The notes below the pieces were generated by a model. The model did no database searches and was not told where the DNA came from. It was given only the letters and a program-made list of their open reading frames with translations. The translations under genes were made by a program, and so were the position numbers. Of a DNA stretch of 43,948 nucleotides, positions 19,627 through 28,163 are shown in pieces (the first letter of the stretch is position 1; each line of letters begins with the position of its first letter). Source of the stretch: Mycobacterium asiaticum. Its GTDB lineage: Bacteria; Actinomycetota; Actinomycetes; Mycobacteriales; Mycobacteriaceae. The stretch covers positions 1 to 43,948 of the forward strand of contig NZ_LZLQ01000110.1 in the NCBI RefSeq assembly GCF_001673315.1. Reading direction: 5' to 3'.

Positions 19627-20417
19627 ATCGGAGCCGCGACCGAACCCGTCGCGGGCTTGCCGCCGCCGGCACCCTCGATCGGAGCGCTGACCAGCGTGGT
19701 TCTGCCCGCTGCGGCTCCTTCAGCCGGCTGACCGTCGGCGGCGTCGTTATCGTCCTGGTCGTCCTGGTCGTCCTTTTTGTCTTCGTCGGCAGGTTTGGTG
19801 TCACTGGCGAGTTGCGCCCCTTGTCCACCTTGACCCGCCTGGGAAGCCGCCTGCTGCACGCTCTGACCGACCTGCTGCCCCATGGGCGCCATCTGCTGCG
19901 CCATCGGAGCAAGCTGAACCAGTTGCGGCACCGTCGCGGCGATCCGGGGCGACAGCGCCGCCGCCTGCGCTTCCACCGCCGCACCGACCTGCGAGACCGC
20001 CCCAGCCGAGGCAGCTCCCGCCAGTTGTTGCGCCGCAGCCACCGGGGCGCCAAGCATTGCCGCGGCCGCACCGCCGCCCAGACCCGTCACCGCTCCCAGC
20101 GCGCTGGCTCCGAACGATTGGCCGTCCGCCCCGAACCCGTACTGCCGCAACGCCTCACCCAGCGATTGATCGGCCTTCGCGTAGATGTCGGCCGCCGTGC
20201 CCATGCTGGTGGCGGTCCGCTTCAGGGCGGCGGACACACCGGGCATCCCATCGGTGACCAGGGATTCGATAGCCGGCATCGTTTCGTTGATCGCCGCCGA
20301 GACAGCGTCGGAACCGGTCGCCGCGATGGGCGCCGGAGGTGCCGGGAAAACCAAGTCGGTGAGTTTGCCCGCTGCGGCAATCAGGCGAGCGGGATCGACG
20401 GCTAGCGGTTCAGCCAT
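19623..20417 (-). CDS. espJ: ESX-1 secretion-associated protein EspJ
   Basis: This Ala/Gln-rich protein has 264 residues (Rv3878 has about 280). The N-terminal helical region (about 1-100) contains YAKAD near residue 78, matching the YxxxD type VII motif. The rest is low-complexity Ala/Gly/Gln, with an Asp/Lys-rich patch near the C-terminus (DEDKKDDQDDQDD). It is reported as an ESX-1 substrate in M. marinum. It lies last in the minus-strand run and converges tail to tail with eccD1. A GAAGGGA ribosome-binding site lies upstream of ATG 20417, and a TTTCCC/GGGAAA hairpin at 20438-20452 lies in its leader. Confidence 0.92.
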   Translation of the reverse strand: MAEPLAVDPARLIAAAGKLTDLVFPAPPAPIAATGSDAVSAAINETMPAIESLVTDGMPGVSAALKRTATSMGTAADIYAKADQSLGEALRQYGFGADGQSFGASALGAVTGLGGGAAAAMLGAPVAAAQQLAGAASAGAVSQVGAAVEAQAAALSPRIAATVPQLVQLAPMAQQMAPMGQQVGQSVQQAASQAGQGGQGAQLASDTKPADEDKKDDQDDQDDNDAADGQPAEGAAAGRTTLVSAPIEGAGGGKPATGSVAAPI

Positions 20418-20585
20418 CGCCGCATCCCTTCACTAGGTTTCCCACCGGGAAAATTTTACCGGACGTGCCGCAACCCCCTAGGCGCCAATTTGGCGTAGTA
20501 GGGCGCACGGCGCCCCGGAACGACCCCGCGCAGGCACCTGAGCCCTTCGACACAATGTTTGCCATACCGCTTCTCCGCCCGCCCA

Positions 20586-22907
20586 TTAGGTGGCTTGCGA
20601 AATCGCGCTGTCGAGCAGCCCCGCCACATAGCGCCAGTACAGAAACTCTTCGACAGCCGGACGTTGCACCTCGGCGTCTGCCGCACCAAAGGCCTTGTGC
20701 AGAGCCAGATCCTGGCTGTGTGCGGCGTAGGCGTGAAATGCCCGCAGATGTGCGATCTCGCGTCCGGTGGCCGTACTGGTCATCGGCTTCATCAACTCGA
20801 ACCACAACATGTGGCGCTCATCGTCCGGAGCATTGGCGTCGGCAGGGGCCGGCGCTAGCAGGTCCACCAGGTGCAAATCGTCGGTTTCGGCGAGCTGGGC
20901 AGCCGCCGCCGGGTCCACCACCTCGAGCCTCGGCCGGCCGACCATCCTGCCGGTGTCAGGGATGTCGTCGTCCTCCAACACGATCTTCGTCACGCCAGGA
21001 TCGGAATTCGCCAACTGCTCCGCGGTGCCGATCACCGCGCGCAGCTTCAGATCGTGGTACGCGGCCCAGGTCTGCACGGCAATCACCGGGTAGGTGGCGC
21101 TGCGGGCCCGTTCGTCGACCGGGACGTTGCGGTCGGCGCTGGCCATGAACACTTTGGCGGGCAGTTGGACGCCTTCGGGGATGTAGGCCAACCCGTAGCT
21201 GTTGGCGACGACGATCTCGCCGTCGGTGGTGACTGCGGTAACCCAGAAGAACCCGTAGTCGTCGTCGCCACCGCTGTCCCGGGCGTTGAGTGCGGCCGCG
21301 ATCCGTCGCGCCAGGCGCAGCGGGTCTTTCTTGGCGCCGCCGGCACCCGACGCCGCAGCCATTGCGTCCCGCGCCGCCCGTGCCGCCGAAACCGGGACCG
21401 ACGGCAACGCCGTCACGTCGTCCGCGGAACCGGGCTTGTCCTTTTGGGGGTCTTGGGCGTCTTGGGCACCCCGGTCGGGAGCATTGTGCCGGGCCGGCGG
21501 TGCGGTGCGCGCCGACGCCGCCTTGGGCGAGACGCCGGCAGGTGCCCTACCAGCCGCACCCAACGGCGCCCTGCCACCCGCGGCACGGGTGCCGGCGCTG
21601 GGCGCAGCGGCCGCACCGGCATTCGGGCTCGCACCGGCCGAGGTCCCCCCGCCCAGTCCGGTCGAGGAGCCCCGCGCCGCTGCCGGGGGCATACCGGTGG
21701 CCGCTGCGGGTGTCATCGCCGGCGCCGCGTCGTCGCCACGGTGGGAGGGTGCGCCGGAGGGGCCGGCCGGTTGACCGGAGTGCGTTGGCACATCCACGGC
21801 CGCGGCCGGCTTCACGTGCGCGGGTTCGGTCCCCGGTGTACCTGGAACGGACGGCGTGCCGGGATCCCCGGGCCGGGACGGCAAGTCCGGCGACGGGCCG
21901 ACGGGTCCCGGGCCGGGCGCGGGCGGAGCCGGGGTGGGAGCAGGGGTCGGGGTCGGGTTGACCGGAGCCGGCGCGGGGCCGGGCGCTGGCGTTGGGTTCA
22001 CCGGGGTGACCGGCTTGGCCGGCTGGTCCGGGTTCGGCTTGACCGGCGTGACCGGCGTAACCGGACCGACCGGGCGGTCCGGCTGGCTCGGGTTGACCGG
22101 CGTCACCGGAGGCAACGGCGGGATCGGGGTGACGGGTGTGACCGGGCTGACCGGCGTCAGCGGCGGAACGGGAGTGATCGGGGTGACCGGGGTCGGGTTC
22201 ACCGGATCGAATGGGGTCGGGGTCACCGGCGTCACCGGTGTGCCCGGACCGACGGGCTGGTAAGGGTTGGCCGGGGTCGGCTCGAACGGCGTCGGGGTCG
22301 GCCCCACCGGGATAGGTGCACTCGGAGTCGGAACGACCACCGTGGGCACCTCCGGAGTCGGCGGTGTCACCTGGTGCAGCAACTCCTCGAGCGCGTTGTG
22401 CGGCGGCTTCCAATCCCTCGACGCCCGAACCTGTTCCGCGGTCTCGGCGACCAAACTCGTGTTGGCCTCATGGGTTGCCCGAACCAGTGCCTCGATGGCG
22501 GCCTGGCGTGCTTCGGCTTCGAGTTCGGTGTCGTTCTCCAGGACGATGATTTCGCGCTGAGCAGCGTCGACATTGTTGCCTATTTCGGACTTGGCTTGGA
22601 CGAGCAAATTGCCGATATGCCGGTGCCAGGTGATAACGGTCGCGAGATAGTCCTGCAGCGTACTCATTTCGGACAGATTCGTGCCGAGCGCGCCATTGGC
22701 TGCGTTGGCGGCGCCGCCCGACCAGACACCTCCGTCGAAAACCTCGACCTGTTGACGGCGGGTGGAATCCATGACGTCGGTGACTTTGCGCAGTACCTGA
22801 TTGTATTGCTGCGCACGGTCGTAAAAGGTTTCCTCGTCGGCTTGCGGCCAGCCGCCGGGTTCAAGCATCTGACCGGCATATTCGCCCGTCGGTCTCGGAA
22901 TGCCCAT
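20586..22907 (-). CDS. espK: ESX-1 secretion-associated protein EspK
   Basis: This protein has 773 residues (Rv3879c has 729). The N-terminal part (about 1-190) is helical and PPE/WXG-like with a WSGGAANAA turn near 56. Residues about 195-350 are a proline tract built of [11 protein letters not shown] repeats. A Gly/Ala-rich stretch follows. A folded C-terminal domain (about 510-773) contains [20 protein letters not shown] and ends with DSAISQAT. EspK is reported to chaperone EspB to the EccCb1 motor. Orthologues vary in proline-tract length, which explains the size difference. ATG 22907 is preceded (on the minus strand) by an AGGAGAG ribosome-binding site. Confidence 0.94.
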   Translation of the reverse strand: MGIPRPTGEYAGQMLEPGGWPQADEETFYDRAQQYNQVLRKVTDVMDSTRRQQVEVFDGGVWSGGAANAANGALGTNLSEMSTLQDYLATVITWHRHIGNLLVQAKSEIGNNVDAAQREIIVLENDTELEAEARQAAIEALVRATHEANTSLVAETAEQVRASRDWKPPHNALEELLHQVTPPTPEVPTVVVPTPSAPIPVGPTPTPFEPTPANPYQPVGPGTPVTPVTPTPFDPVNPTPVTPITPVPPLTPVSPVTPVTPIPPLPPVTPVNPSQPDRPVGPVTPVTPVKPNPDQPAKPVTPVNPTPAPGPAPAPVNPTPTPAPTPAPPAPGPGPVGPSPDLPSRPGDPGTPSVPGTPGTEPAHVKPAAAVDVPTHSGQPAGPSGAPSHRGDDAAPAMTPAAATGMPPAAARGSSTGLGGGTSAGASPNAGAAAAPSAGTRAAGGRAPLGAAGRAPAGVSPKAASARTAPPARHNAPDRGAQDAQDPQKDKPGSADDVTALPSVPVSAARAARDAMAAASGAGGAKKDPLRLARRIAAALNARDSGGDDDYGFFWVTAVTTDGEIVVANSYGLAYIPEGVQLPAKVFMASADRNVPVDERARSATYPVIAVQTWAAYHDLKLRAVIGTAEQLANSDPGVTKIVLEDDDIPDTGRMVGRPRLEVVDPAAAAQLAETDDLHLVDLLAPAPADANAPDDERHMLWFELMKPMTSTATGREIAHLRAFHAYAAHSQDLALHKAFGAADAEVQRPAVEEFLYWRYVAGLLDSAISQAT

Positions 22908-23118
22908 CGCTTACTCTCCTCGTCCGCCCGGCGCGCAGCCGCCACTCTCGGGCCGGCCCCGGCCAACCCGGGTCCGCTGAGTGTTATCGGACGTCATGGT
23001 TATCAAGCCTAACTGAGGTTATTGCCTGGTAGGTGCGGCAATTTCGCGATCTCGACGATGCCGCGGGCACCGCAAATGACGGCGTTGTACCGCCGAAAGT
23101 TCAATAGCAACAAAGTTT

Positions 23119-23466
23119 TTAGGCAAATCCCGGATTGGCCGCTTTGGTCATCGCTTCGAGCGCCGCGGTGAGTTGTTCGCCGGCGGCCGAGTTGTACTGG
23201 GTCGCCGACGCCTGTGCGTTCTGCAGGGCCTCGTTGACCCGCGCGCCCACGACTTCTGCACCCACTTCACGGATCAGGCCATCGTTGATGCGCACACCGG
23301 TCAACCACTGGTGTCCGTTGATCGTCACTTCGACAGTCTCGGATTCGTCTGTGCCACGGAAGTTTCCGTTGTTCATCTGGTTGAGCGTGCCTTCGAGGGC
23401 AGACTGGAATCGCGCCGCCAACGCCAGCGCCGCCGCGACATGCGGATCCAATTCCGAGTTGGTCAC
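23119..23466 (-). CDS. espL: ESX-1 associated YbaB-like protein EspL
   Basis: I choose the GTG at 23466, giving 115 residues, exactly the length of M. tuberculosis EspL (Rv3880c). This start overlaps the espB stop (GTGA), whereas the longer frame would run further into espB. The fold pattern is YbaB/EbfC-like: an N-terminal helix, a short three-strand sheet (ESETVEVTINGHQWLTGVRI) and a C-terminal helix. EspL is cytosolic and in M. marinum affects stability of EspE, EspF and EspH. The 212-bp gap between it and espK shows no feature I can name. Confidence 0.94.
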   Translation of the reverse strand: MTNSELDPHVAAALALAARFQSALEGTLNQMNNGNFRGTDESETVEVTINGHQWLTGVRINDGLIREVGAEVVGARVNEALQNAQASATQYNSAAGEQLTAALEAMTKAANPGFA

Positions 23467-24863
23467 TTCGACTCCTTCATGTCTTGCCGGCGGCGCTGAC
23501 CGATAACAGCTTCGGTCCACGCCCTGTCCTCGGTGTACAGCGCCTCGTCATCCTGTTGGGAGCCTTTGGATTTGGAGCCTCCGCCGCCCTGGCCGTGAGC
23601 GCCCATCGGCATGCCCATACCGCCGCCGGCCATCCCGCCAGCGCGCGCGGCGCCCGCAGCGCCCATCCCGGCGATGTCGCCGGCCCCCGCGGGTCGCATC
23701 GACTGACCGTCGAGGCCGGGACCGGCACCGGTCGCCGGAGCCAGCGGCATGGCCGGCATGCCACCTCCGCCACCGCCGCCACCGCCCAGCGACATCGGCT
23801 TGACGCCCAGACCATCCGGCAGGCTCGCGGCCGCATCGCGCCCGGCCGCGGTCAGCTCGGCACCGACGCCGGCCGGCATGCCACCACCGCCGGCTCCGCC
23901 GGTGGGCGGCATCATCATCGGGGGCTGCATGCCACTGCCGGATCCGCCGGCCATGCCCGCAACCTGCATCACCTGTGTGGGGATCAGCCCCGGAGTCTGC
24001 GGCGGTGGCGGCGGATCGATCTTGATCGCCTTGGGCGGCTTTTCCAGCTTGAACGCTTTGATCTGAGTCGAGGCCTTGGTGTTGTAATCGTTCATCACTT
24101 CCTCGGACCTCTTCTGGTAATCGGCGTACATCTTGATGGCGTCTTTATTGCCCTCCTGAGCCGACTCCCTGACCAGCGCGATCGCCGCCGACGACGGGTG
24201 CGCCTGTCTGGCCCGAACCTGCAGCTGCGCCAGATAATCTGCCTGCTGCGCCAAGGCGGTGGCATTCGCCGCCATGTAGTCGATCCAAATCCGTTGATCG
24301 TCCAGTGATTTCTCGCAGGCTTCGGCGGCGTCGCCTTCCCAATTCTTGAAAATACGGAAGCGCTTGATGTCGCCTTGCATCGCGAAGCTCAGCTTGTGCC
24401 AACCCTCGGCCATTCTGCTGAGAGATCCTCCCTGATCTCCGGCCTCGAGTTTTTTTGCCGTAGCTTCCATATCCGCATAACCGTCGTCGCCTGCCACGGC
24501 TACTTGCGGTGTGTCCTGAAGTCCGGCCGACTCGTCACCGCCCACGCCGCCGGCCGACTCGCCGGCCACCTCGCCGCCGTCGTTGTCCAGCGCGGCCGCA
24601 CCCTCTTCGTCGACATCCCCGTAGGCCCTCGCCGCGTTACGCAGTGAAGTCGCCAAGCGCGTCCGTTCACGGGCGCCCACCTCGAGGAACATTTGCATGT
24701 TCTCGGCGTTCAGTTTGATCTGCTCGGTCGCGTTGATGGCGGTGGTGATCCCACTGGGCGCCACAGGCACATCGGTGGGCGGCGTCGCCATCGGCGCCTC
24801 GACCTCGGTGGCCCGCGAAAGAATCTCTTGCTGATCGACCTTCACGGATTGCGGCTGAGTCAT
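23463..24863 (-). CDS. espB: ESX-1 secreted substrate EspB
   Basis: This protein has 466 residues (Rv3881c has 460). The N-terminal part has the PE-PPE-like helical fold in a single chain, with the export motif YGDVD at residues 81-85 and the WEG (WxG) turn near 175. The C-terminal part (about 290-460) is Gly/Met/Pro-rich and disordered. EspB is secreted by ESX-1, cleaved in its C-terminal region by MycP1, and can form heptameric rings. ATG 24863 has a near-perfect ribosome-binding site AAGGAGGA at 24873-24880. The stop overlaps the espL start. Confidence 0.96.
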   Translation of the reverse strand: MTQPQSVKVDQQEILSRATEVEAPMATPPTDVPVAPSGITTAINATEQIKLNAENMQMFLEVGARERTRLATSLRNAARAYGDVDEEGAAALDNDGGEVAGESAGGVGGDESAGLQDTPQVAVAGDDGYADMEATAKKLEAGDQGGSLSRMAEGWHKLSFAMQGDIKRFRIFKNWEGDAAEACEKSLDDQRIWIDYMAANATALAQQADYLAQLQVRARQAHPSSAAIALVRESAQEGNKDAIKMYADYQKRSEEVMNDYNTKASTQIKAFKLEKPPKAIKIDPPPPPQTPGLIPTQVMQVAGMAGGSGSGMQPPMMMPPTGGAGGGGMPAGVGAELTAAGRDAAASLPDGLGVKPMSLGGGGGGGGGMPAMPLAPATGAGPGLDGQSMRPAGAGDIAGMGAAGAARAGGMAGGGMGMPMGAHGQGGGGSKSKGSQQDDEALYTEDRAWTEAVIGQRRRQDMKESK

Positions 24864-24942
24864 ATCGGATCGTCCTCCTTATGCTCTAACCATTATCGTC
24901 GCTGGAGTAGGCGGTTCCTGCAGCAAAATTCTTGGATAACGC

Positions 24943-26331
24943 TTACTTGGGTAACGCCAGCTGAAAGCGGCTTTCTTCGGGAGGCAAAATCCGGCGGATC
25001 GGCAATTCGCGGTGCCGGGGCGTGCCGATCAAGTTGTGCCGCAGGATGACTTTGTCGACACCGGCATGCGGACCCAGATAAGTCGTCGCGTTCGGCCACG
25101 CCACCTTGGCCGCCGGCCCCACCTGCGCGCCGATCAATCGGGCGAACTCTTCGAAGTGCGGCCCCACGGTCACGACGCCCCCCGCTGCCGCCGAACGCAC
25201 CACGAACTGGGCGAACGTCTGAGCATCACCCAAATTGAGGCTGGCGTCGACATCGTCGAAAGGCATGTACACCCGACACCGGTTGACGGTCTCACCCACC
25301 AGCACACCGGCCGAGCCGATCGGGAGCTGGCAGTGCCGGTTGGCGACGAGGTTCTGTCCGGTCAGGGCGGGTCGCTGCCCACCGAACAGCCGCGAGAATC
25401 CGCGCGGCGTCTTGGGTTTGCCCGCAGTGGTCAGCAACACGGTGGTCTGCGGCGGCTGACCCGGCGCGATCCGGACCCGTGTGATGGTGTGGTCGGCACG
25501 CGCCGACCACCACATGTCGGGACCGCCCGGGGCAGTGTAGGCCGCGGTGTAGGAGTCGCGACCCTTGATCATCGACCACTTTTCGCGAACGAAGCCGATA
25601 TCGGTGGCGTGGTCGTAGTCGTCGAAACTGCGCCCACACACCGCGTCGACACCGTGGCTGGCCAGGTTGTCGGCGATCCGCGTGGCCGAGGCAACCAGGT
25701 AGCGGGCCATGCCCGCCACACCTTCGTCGCGGCGCTGCGCCGACTTCCGGGTTCGTTCGGGATCGGCGCGCAGCATGATCCAGGTCCGACGGTTGGCCGG
25801 GGCCGGGTCGGCGCCGATCATCTGCTGGTACACATTCACCACATCCGGCACCGCGGTCTTGCCCACTCGGAAGCCCGCCGACACCACGTCGGCCTCCAGA
25901 TCGGGGCAGTGCACCGAAAGCAGTTCCTGCAGTAGCCGCGTGTCCAGCACGTCGTCGGTGTGGGCTTGTCCGTCGACGATGACGGTCGGGGTGAACGGTC
26001 GCGGCTTGAGTTCGATGACGGCAATCAGGACGCTGCGCCGCCAGCGCACCGCCACGTGATCACCCGGCTTCACCGTGGCGCCGACTTCCGGCTCAGACGG
26101 AACGTCGGGTGGCTTGCGGTGCCGCCGCAGCCACGCGAATACCGTTGCCACCCAACCGGTTATCCGACGCCCGAAGAAGGTGACGAAGGCGATGATGGCA
26201 CCGAGCAGCACGATCGCCAGGCCTGCCCACCAGTAGCGGGTGTGCAGGAACGCCAGGATGGCCGCCGGTGCCAGCACCGCCAGGATCAAGGTGTGTCCGG
26301 TGCTGAACTTCAACCGGATCGGACTGCTCAT
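24943..26331 (-). CDS. eccE1: ESX-1 membrane component EccE1
   Basis: I choose ATG 26331, giving 462 residues, the length of Rv3882c. The longer frame upstream is only open sequence inside mycP1. The N-terminus has two membrane segments at about residues 11-30 and 34-54, followed by a large soluble domain. EccE sits at the periphery of the membrane complex and stabilises it. The start overlaps the mycP1 stop by four bases (ATGA), so mycosin and EccE1 are translationally coupled. The espB start lies 79 bases downstream. Confidence 0.95.
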   Translation of the reverse strand: MSSPIRLKFSTGHTLILAVLAPAAILAFLHTRYWWAGLAIVLLGAIIAFVTFFGRRITGWVATVFAWLRRHRKPPDVPSEPEVGATVKPGDHVAVRWRRSVLIAVIELKPRPFTPTVIVDGQAHTDDVLDTRLLQELLSVHCPDLEADVVSAGFRVGKTAVPDVVNVYQQMIGADPAPANRRTWIMLRADPERTRKSAQRRDEGVAGMARYLVASATRIADNLASHGVDAVCGRSFDDYDHATDIGFVREKWSMIKGRDSYTAAYTAPGGPDMWWSARADHTITRVRIAPGQPPQTTVLLTTAGKPKTPRGFSRLFGGQRPALTGQNLVANRHCQLPIGSAGVLVGETVNRCRVYMPFDDVDASLNLGDAQTFAQFVVRSAAAGGVVTVGPHFEEFARLIGAQVGPAAKVAWPNATTYLGPHAGVDKVILRHNLIGTPRHRELPIRRILPPEESRFQLALPK

Positions 26332-27668
26332 CGGCGCCTCAGCGCCCGCGCGCTCAGGGCGCCCAGCCCCAGCGCGATCAACAGTCCGCCGACCGCCAGG
26401 GCCACCGCCGTAATCGGCCGGCGATCCGGTGCGGGCGCCATGACCGGCGGCGGCATCCGTCGGACGGTGTAGGGAATGGTCGCCGGTCCAGGAGCGATGT
26501 CCCACGTCAAAGCCGCGACGGCGTTGACGACGCCTTCGCCGACGAGGTTGTCGGTGCCGCCGCCCGGGTGCCGCGCAGTGGACCGGATCCGGTTCATCAC
26601 CTGCGCCGGGGTGAGGTCGGGGAACCGTTGGCGGACCAGGGCCGCAAGACCGGACACGTAGGCAGCGGCGAACGAGGTGCCGGCGATTGGAACCGGACCT
26701 TCCTTGCCCTGCAGTGCGTTCACCGGCTCACCGCGGTCACCGAGGCTTTCAATGTTCTCAGCGGGTGCCGCGACATTTACCCATGGGCCGTGCATGGAGA
26801 ACGAGCTGGGCACACCGGTCTGGCCGATGCCGCCCACGGTGATCACCATGTCCCCGTACCACGCCGGGGTTGCGATGGTCTGCACCTTGTTCCAGCCACG
26901 GCGATCGGACGGGTTGGCCGCGTCGGGCAGCGGATTCTGCGCGCAGTCGCCGCCAGTGTTTCCGGCGGCGACGATGACCACCGCGTTCTTTGCATTGACT
27001 GCGTAGTCGATGGCCGCGCCCAGGCTCGCCTCGTCGATCGGCCTGGTCACCTTGTAACAGGCCGCCTCGCTGATGTTGATCACGCCGGCGCCGAGGTTGG
27101 CGGCGTGCACCACGGCCCGGGCCAGGCTCCGAATCGACCCGGCTGCCGGTGTGGCATTGGGGTCGTTCGGATTGGGCTGAGAGCCGACGGGTTCGAATGC
27201 TTCCGATGTCTGACGAAGCGACAGCAGGCGCGCGTCGGGCGCGACGCCGACATACCCGTCGGTGGGCGCGGGCCGGCCGCCGATGATGGCCGCGGTGAGG
27301 GTGCCGTGGGCGTCGCAGTCGGACAGCCCGTTGCCGGCTTGGTCCACGAAGTCGCCGCCCGGTTCGGCGGGCACACGCGGTGACGCGTCGACTCCGGTGT
27401 CGATGACGGCGACCGTCACTCCGGCGCCGGTGGCGAATTTGTGCGCTTCGGTGACCCCGATGTAGGAGTTGCTCCACGGCGGGTCATGAAAGCTCGAATC
27501 CGGTAGAACCGTGGGCGCAGAGCATTGGACCCGTTGCTCGGTGGGCTGGTCGGGGCCAGTGACATCCGGTGGAAGCGCTCCGGGATCGATGGGAGGCGGT
27601 GTGATTGCCAGTGCGGGCGGCGCGGTCAGCACGGCTACCGCCAGCATCATCAGCAAGATCCGGTGCAC
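26328..27668 (-). CDS. mycP1: ESX-1 mycosin protease MycP1
   Basis: At 446 residues, the length of Rv3883c, this is a subtilisin-family serine protease with an intact triad at the same positions as in M. tuberculosis: Asp90 (VIDTGVD), His121 (DAHGT), Ser332 (GTSFAAA), with oxyanion Asn237 (AAGN). Residues 1-21 are a signal peptide, and a C-terminal membrane anchor (about 420-440) is followed by ARALRRR, so the catalytic domain faces the periplasm. MycP1 cleaves EspB and is needed for stability of the ESX-1 membrane complex. The start is GTG 27668. Confidence 0.97.
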   Translation of the reverse strand: MHRILLMMLAVAVLTAPPALAITPPPIDPGALPPDVTGPDQPTEQRVQCSAPTVLPDSSFHDPPWSNSYIGVTEAHKFATGAGVTVAVIDTGVDASPRVPAEPGGDFVDQAGNGLSDCDAHGTLTAAIIGGRPAPTDGYVGVAPDARLLSLRQTSEAFEPVGSQPNPNDPNATPAAGSIRSLARAVVHAANLGAGVINISEAACYKVTRPIDEASLGAAIDYAVNAKNAVVIVAAGNTGGDCAQNPLPDAANPSDRRGWNKVQTIATPAWYGDMVITVGGIGQTGVPSSFSMHGPWVNVAAPAENIESLGDRGEPVNALQGKEGPVPIAGTSFAAAYVSGLAALVRQRFPDLTPAQVMNRIRSTARHPGGGTDNLVGEGVVNAVAALTWDIAPGPATIPYTVRRMPPPVMAPAPDRRPITAVALAVGGLLIALGLGALSARALRRR

Positions 27669-27956
27669 CCCGGAATCACTCCGTTCATTGAGTTAGTGCG
27701 GCGTGTCAACCCTGCGAGCAGTTTAGACGTAACAGGTGCGTAAACGGCGCCATTCGCGGAGTGTGTGCGGCGTGCTTTCGGGGGCACCGGTGTCCAGGCG
27801 ATGCGGACCTGCGCGGGCATTTTCAACCCGCTTACAAACGCGACGCCCACGGTACCCACAGGATGCTCAGCGGGGGCAAAGCCCAATCAGCACAGAGCTT
27901 TCTGTCGGTTTTGCTGGGGCCCTCCTGCTGGCGGTGATCCGCTGCGCACGCTGCAG
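27669..27956. other. Gene-free stretch upstream of mycP1
   Basis: I see no complete gene here. It should carry the minus-strand promoter of mycP1-eccE1-espB, but no box is clear. Short reading frames in both directions lack coding-like patterns. The right end grades into the trpE-like remnant that follows. This marks the right end of the ESX-1 core; the ESX-2 genes found beyond mycP1 in M. tuberculosis are absent. Confidence 0.5.
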
Positions 27957-28056
27957 GCCATGGAGGTGATCGAAGAAGTCGAGAAGACACGCCGCGGTCT
28001 CTACGGCGGCGTGGTCGGTACCTCGACGCCGCTGAAACGCTGGCTACGTGGGTGAG
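27957..28056 (+). pseudogene. Remnant of a trpE-like gene (anthranilate synthase component I, 3' part)
   Basis: Codons 27957-28019 translate to AMEVIEEVEKT followed by RRGLYGGVVG, which is the conserved segment near the C-terminus of mycobacterial TrpE (chorismate-binding fold) as I remember it. In the intact enzyme a tyrosine, leucine and aspartate follow. Here they are recovered only by shifting frame by one base at about 28019 (TAC CTC GAC), after which the shifted frame reads AAETLA, possibly from the far C-terminus of TrpE, implying an internal deletion. Upstream similarity fades within about 30 bases. No start, no complete domain and a frameshift mean this is a fragment left by rearrangement. 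A PabB-like source is the alternative. Confidence 0.6.
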
Positions 28057-28067
28057 AACTGAACTGT

Positions 28068-28107
28068 CCCAGGCGTTTTGATTCAGGATGGGTCGGTGTC
28101 GCCTGGG
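28068..28107. terminator. Weak hairpin downstream of the kinase gene
   Basis: Eight-base arms CCCAGGCG (28068-28075) and CGCCTGGG (28100-28107) flank a 24-nt loop between the trpE remnant and the 3' end of the minus-strand kinase gene. There is no T-run. It is a weak candidate for the kinase terminator. Confidence 0.3.
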
Positions 28108-28163
28108 CTGGAATCACCAGCTGCCGATGCGGGAGGAAATATTCAGCCCTGGGGCACGTGCTT

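Noticed and set aside
22000..22260. GC-rich repeat array considered as a CRISPR or intergenic minisatellite
   Set aside because: It is in-frame proline-repeat coding sequence of espK; repeat units are short, diverged and lack spacers.
24943..26505. Longer 520-codon version of EccE1
   Set aside because: The extra 58 residues lie wholly within mycP1 in another frame; ATG 26331 gives the family length and an ATGA overlap.
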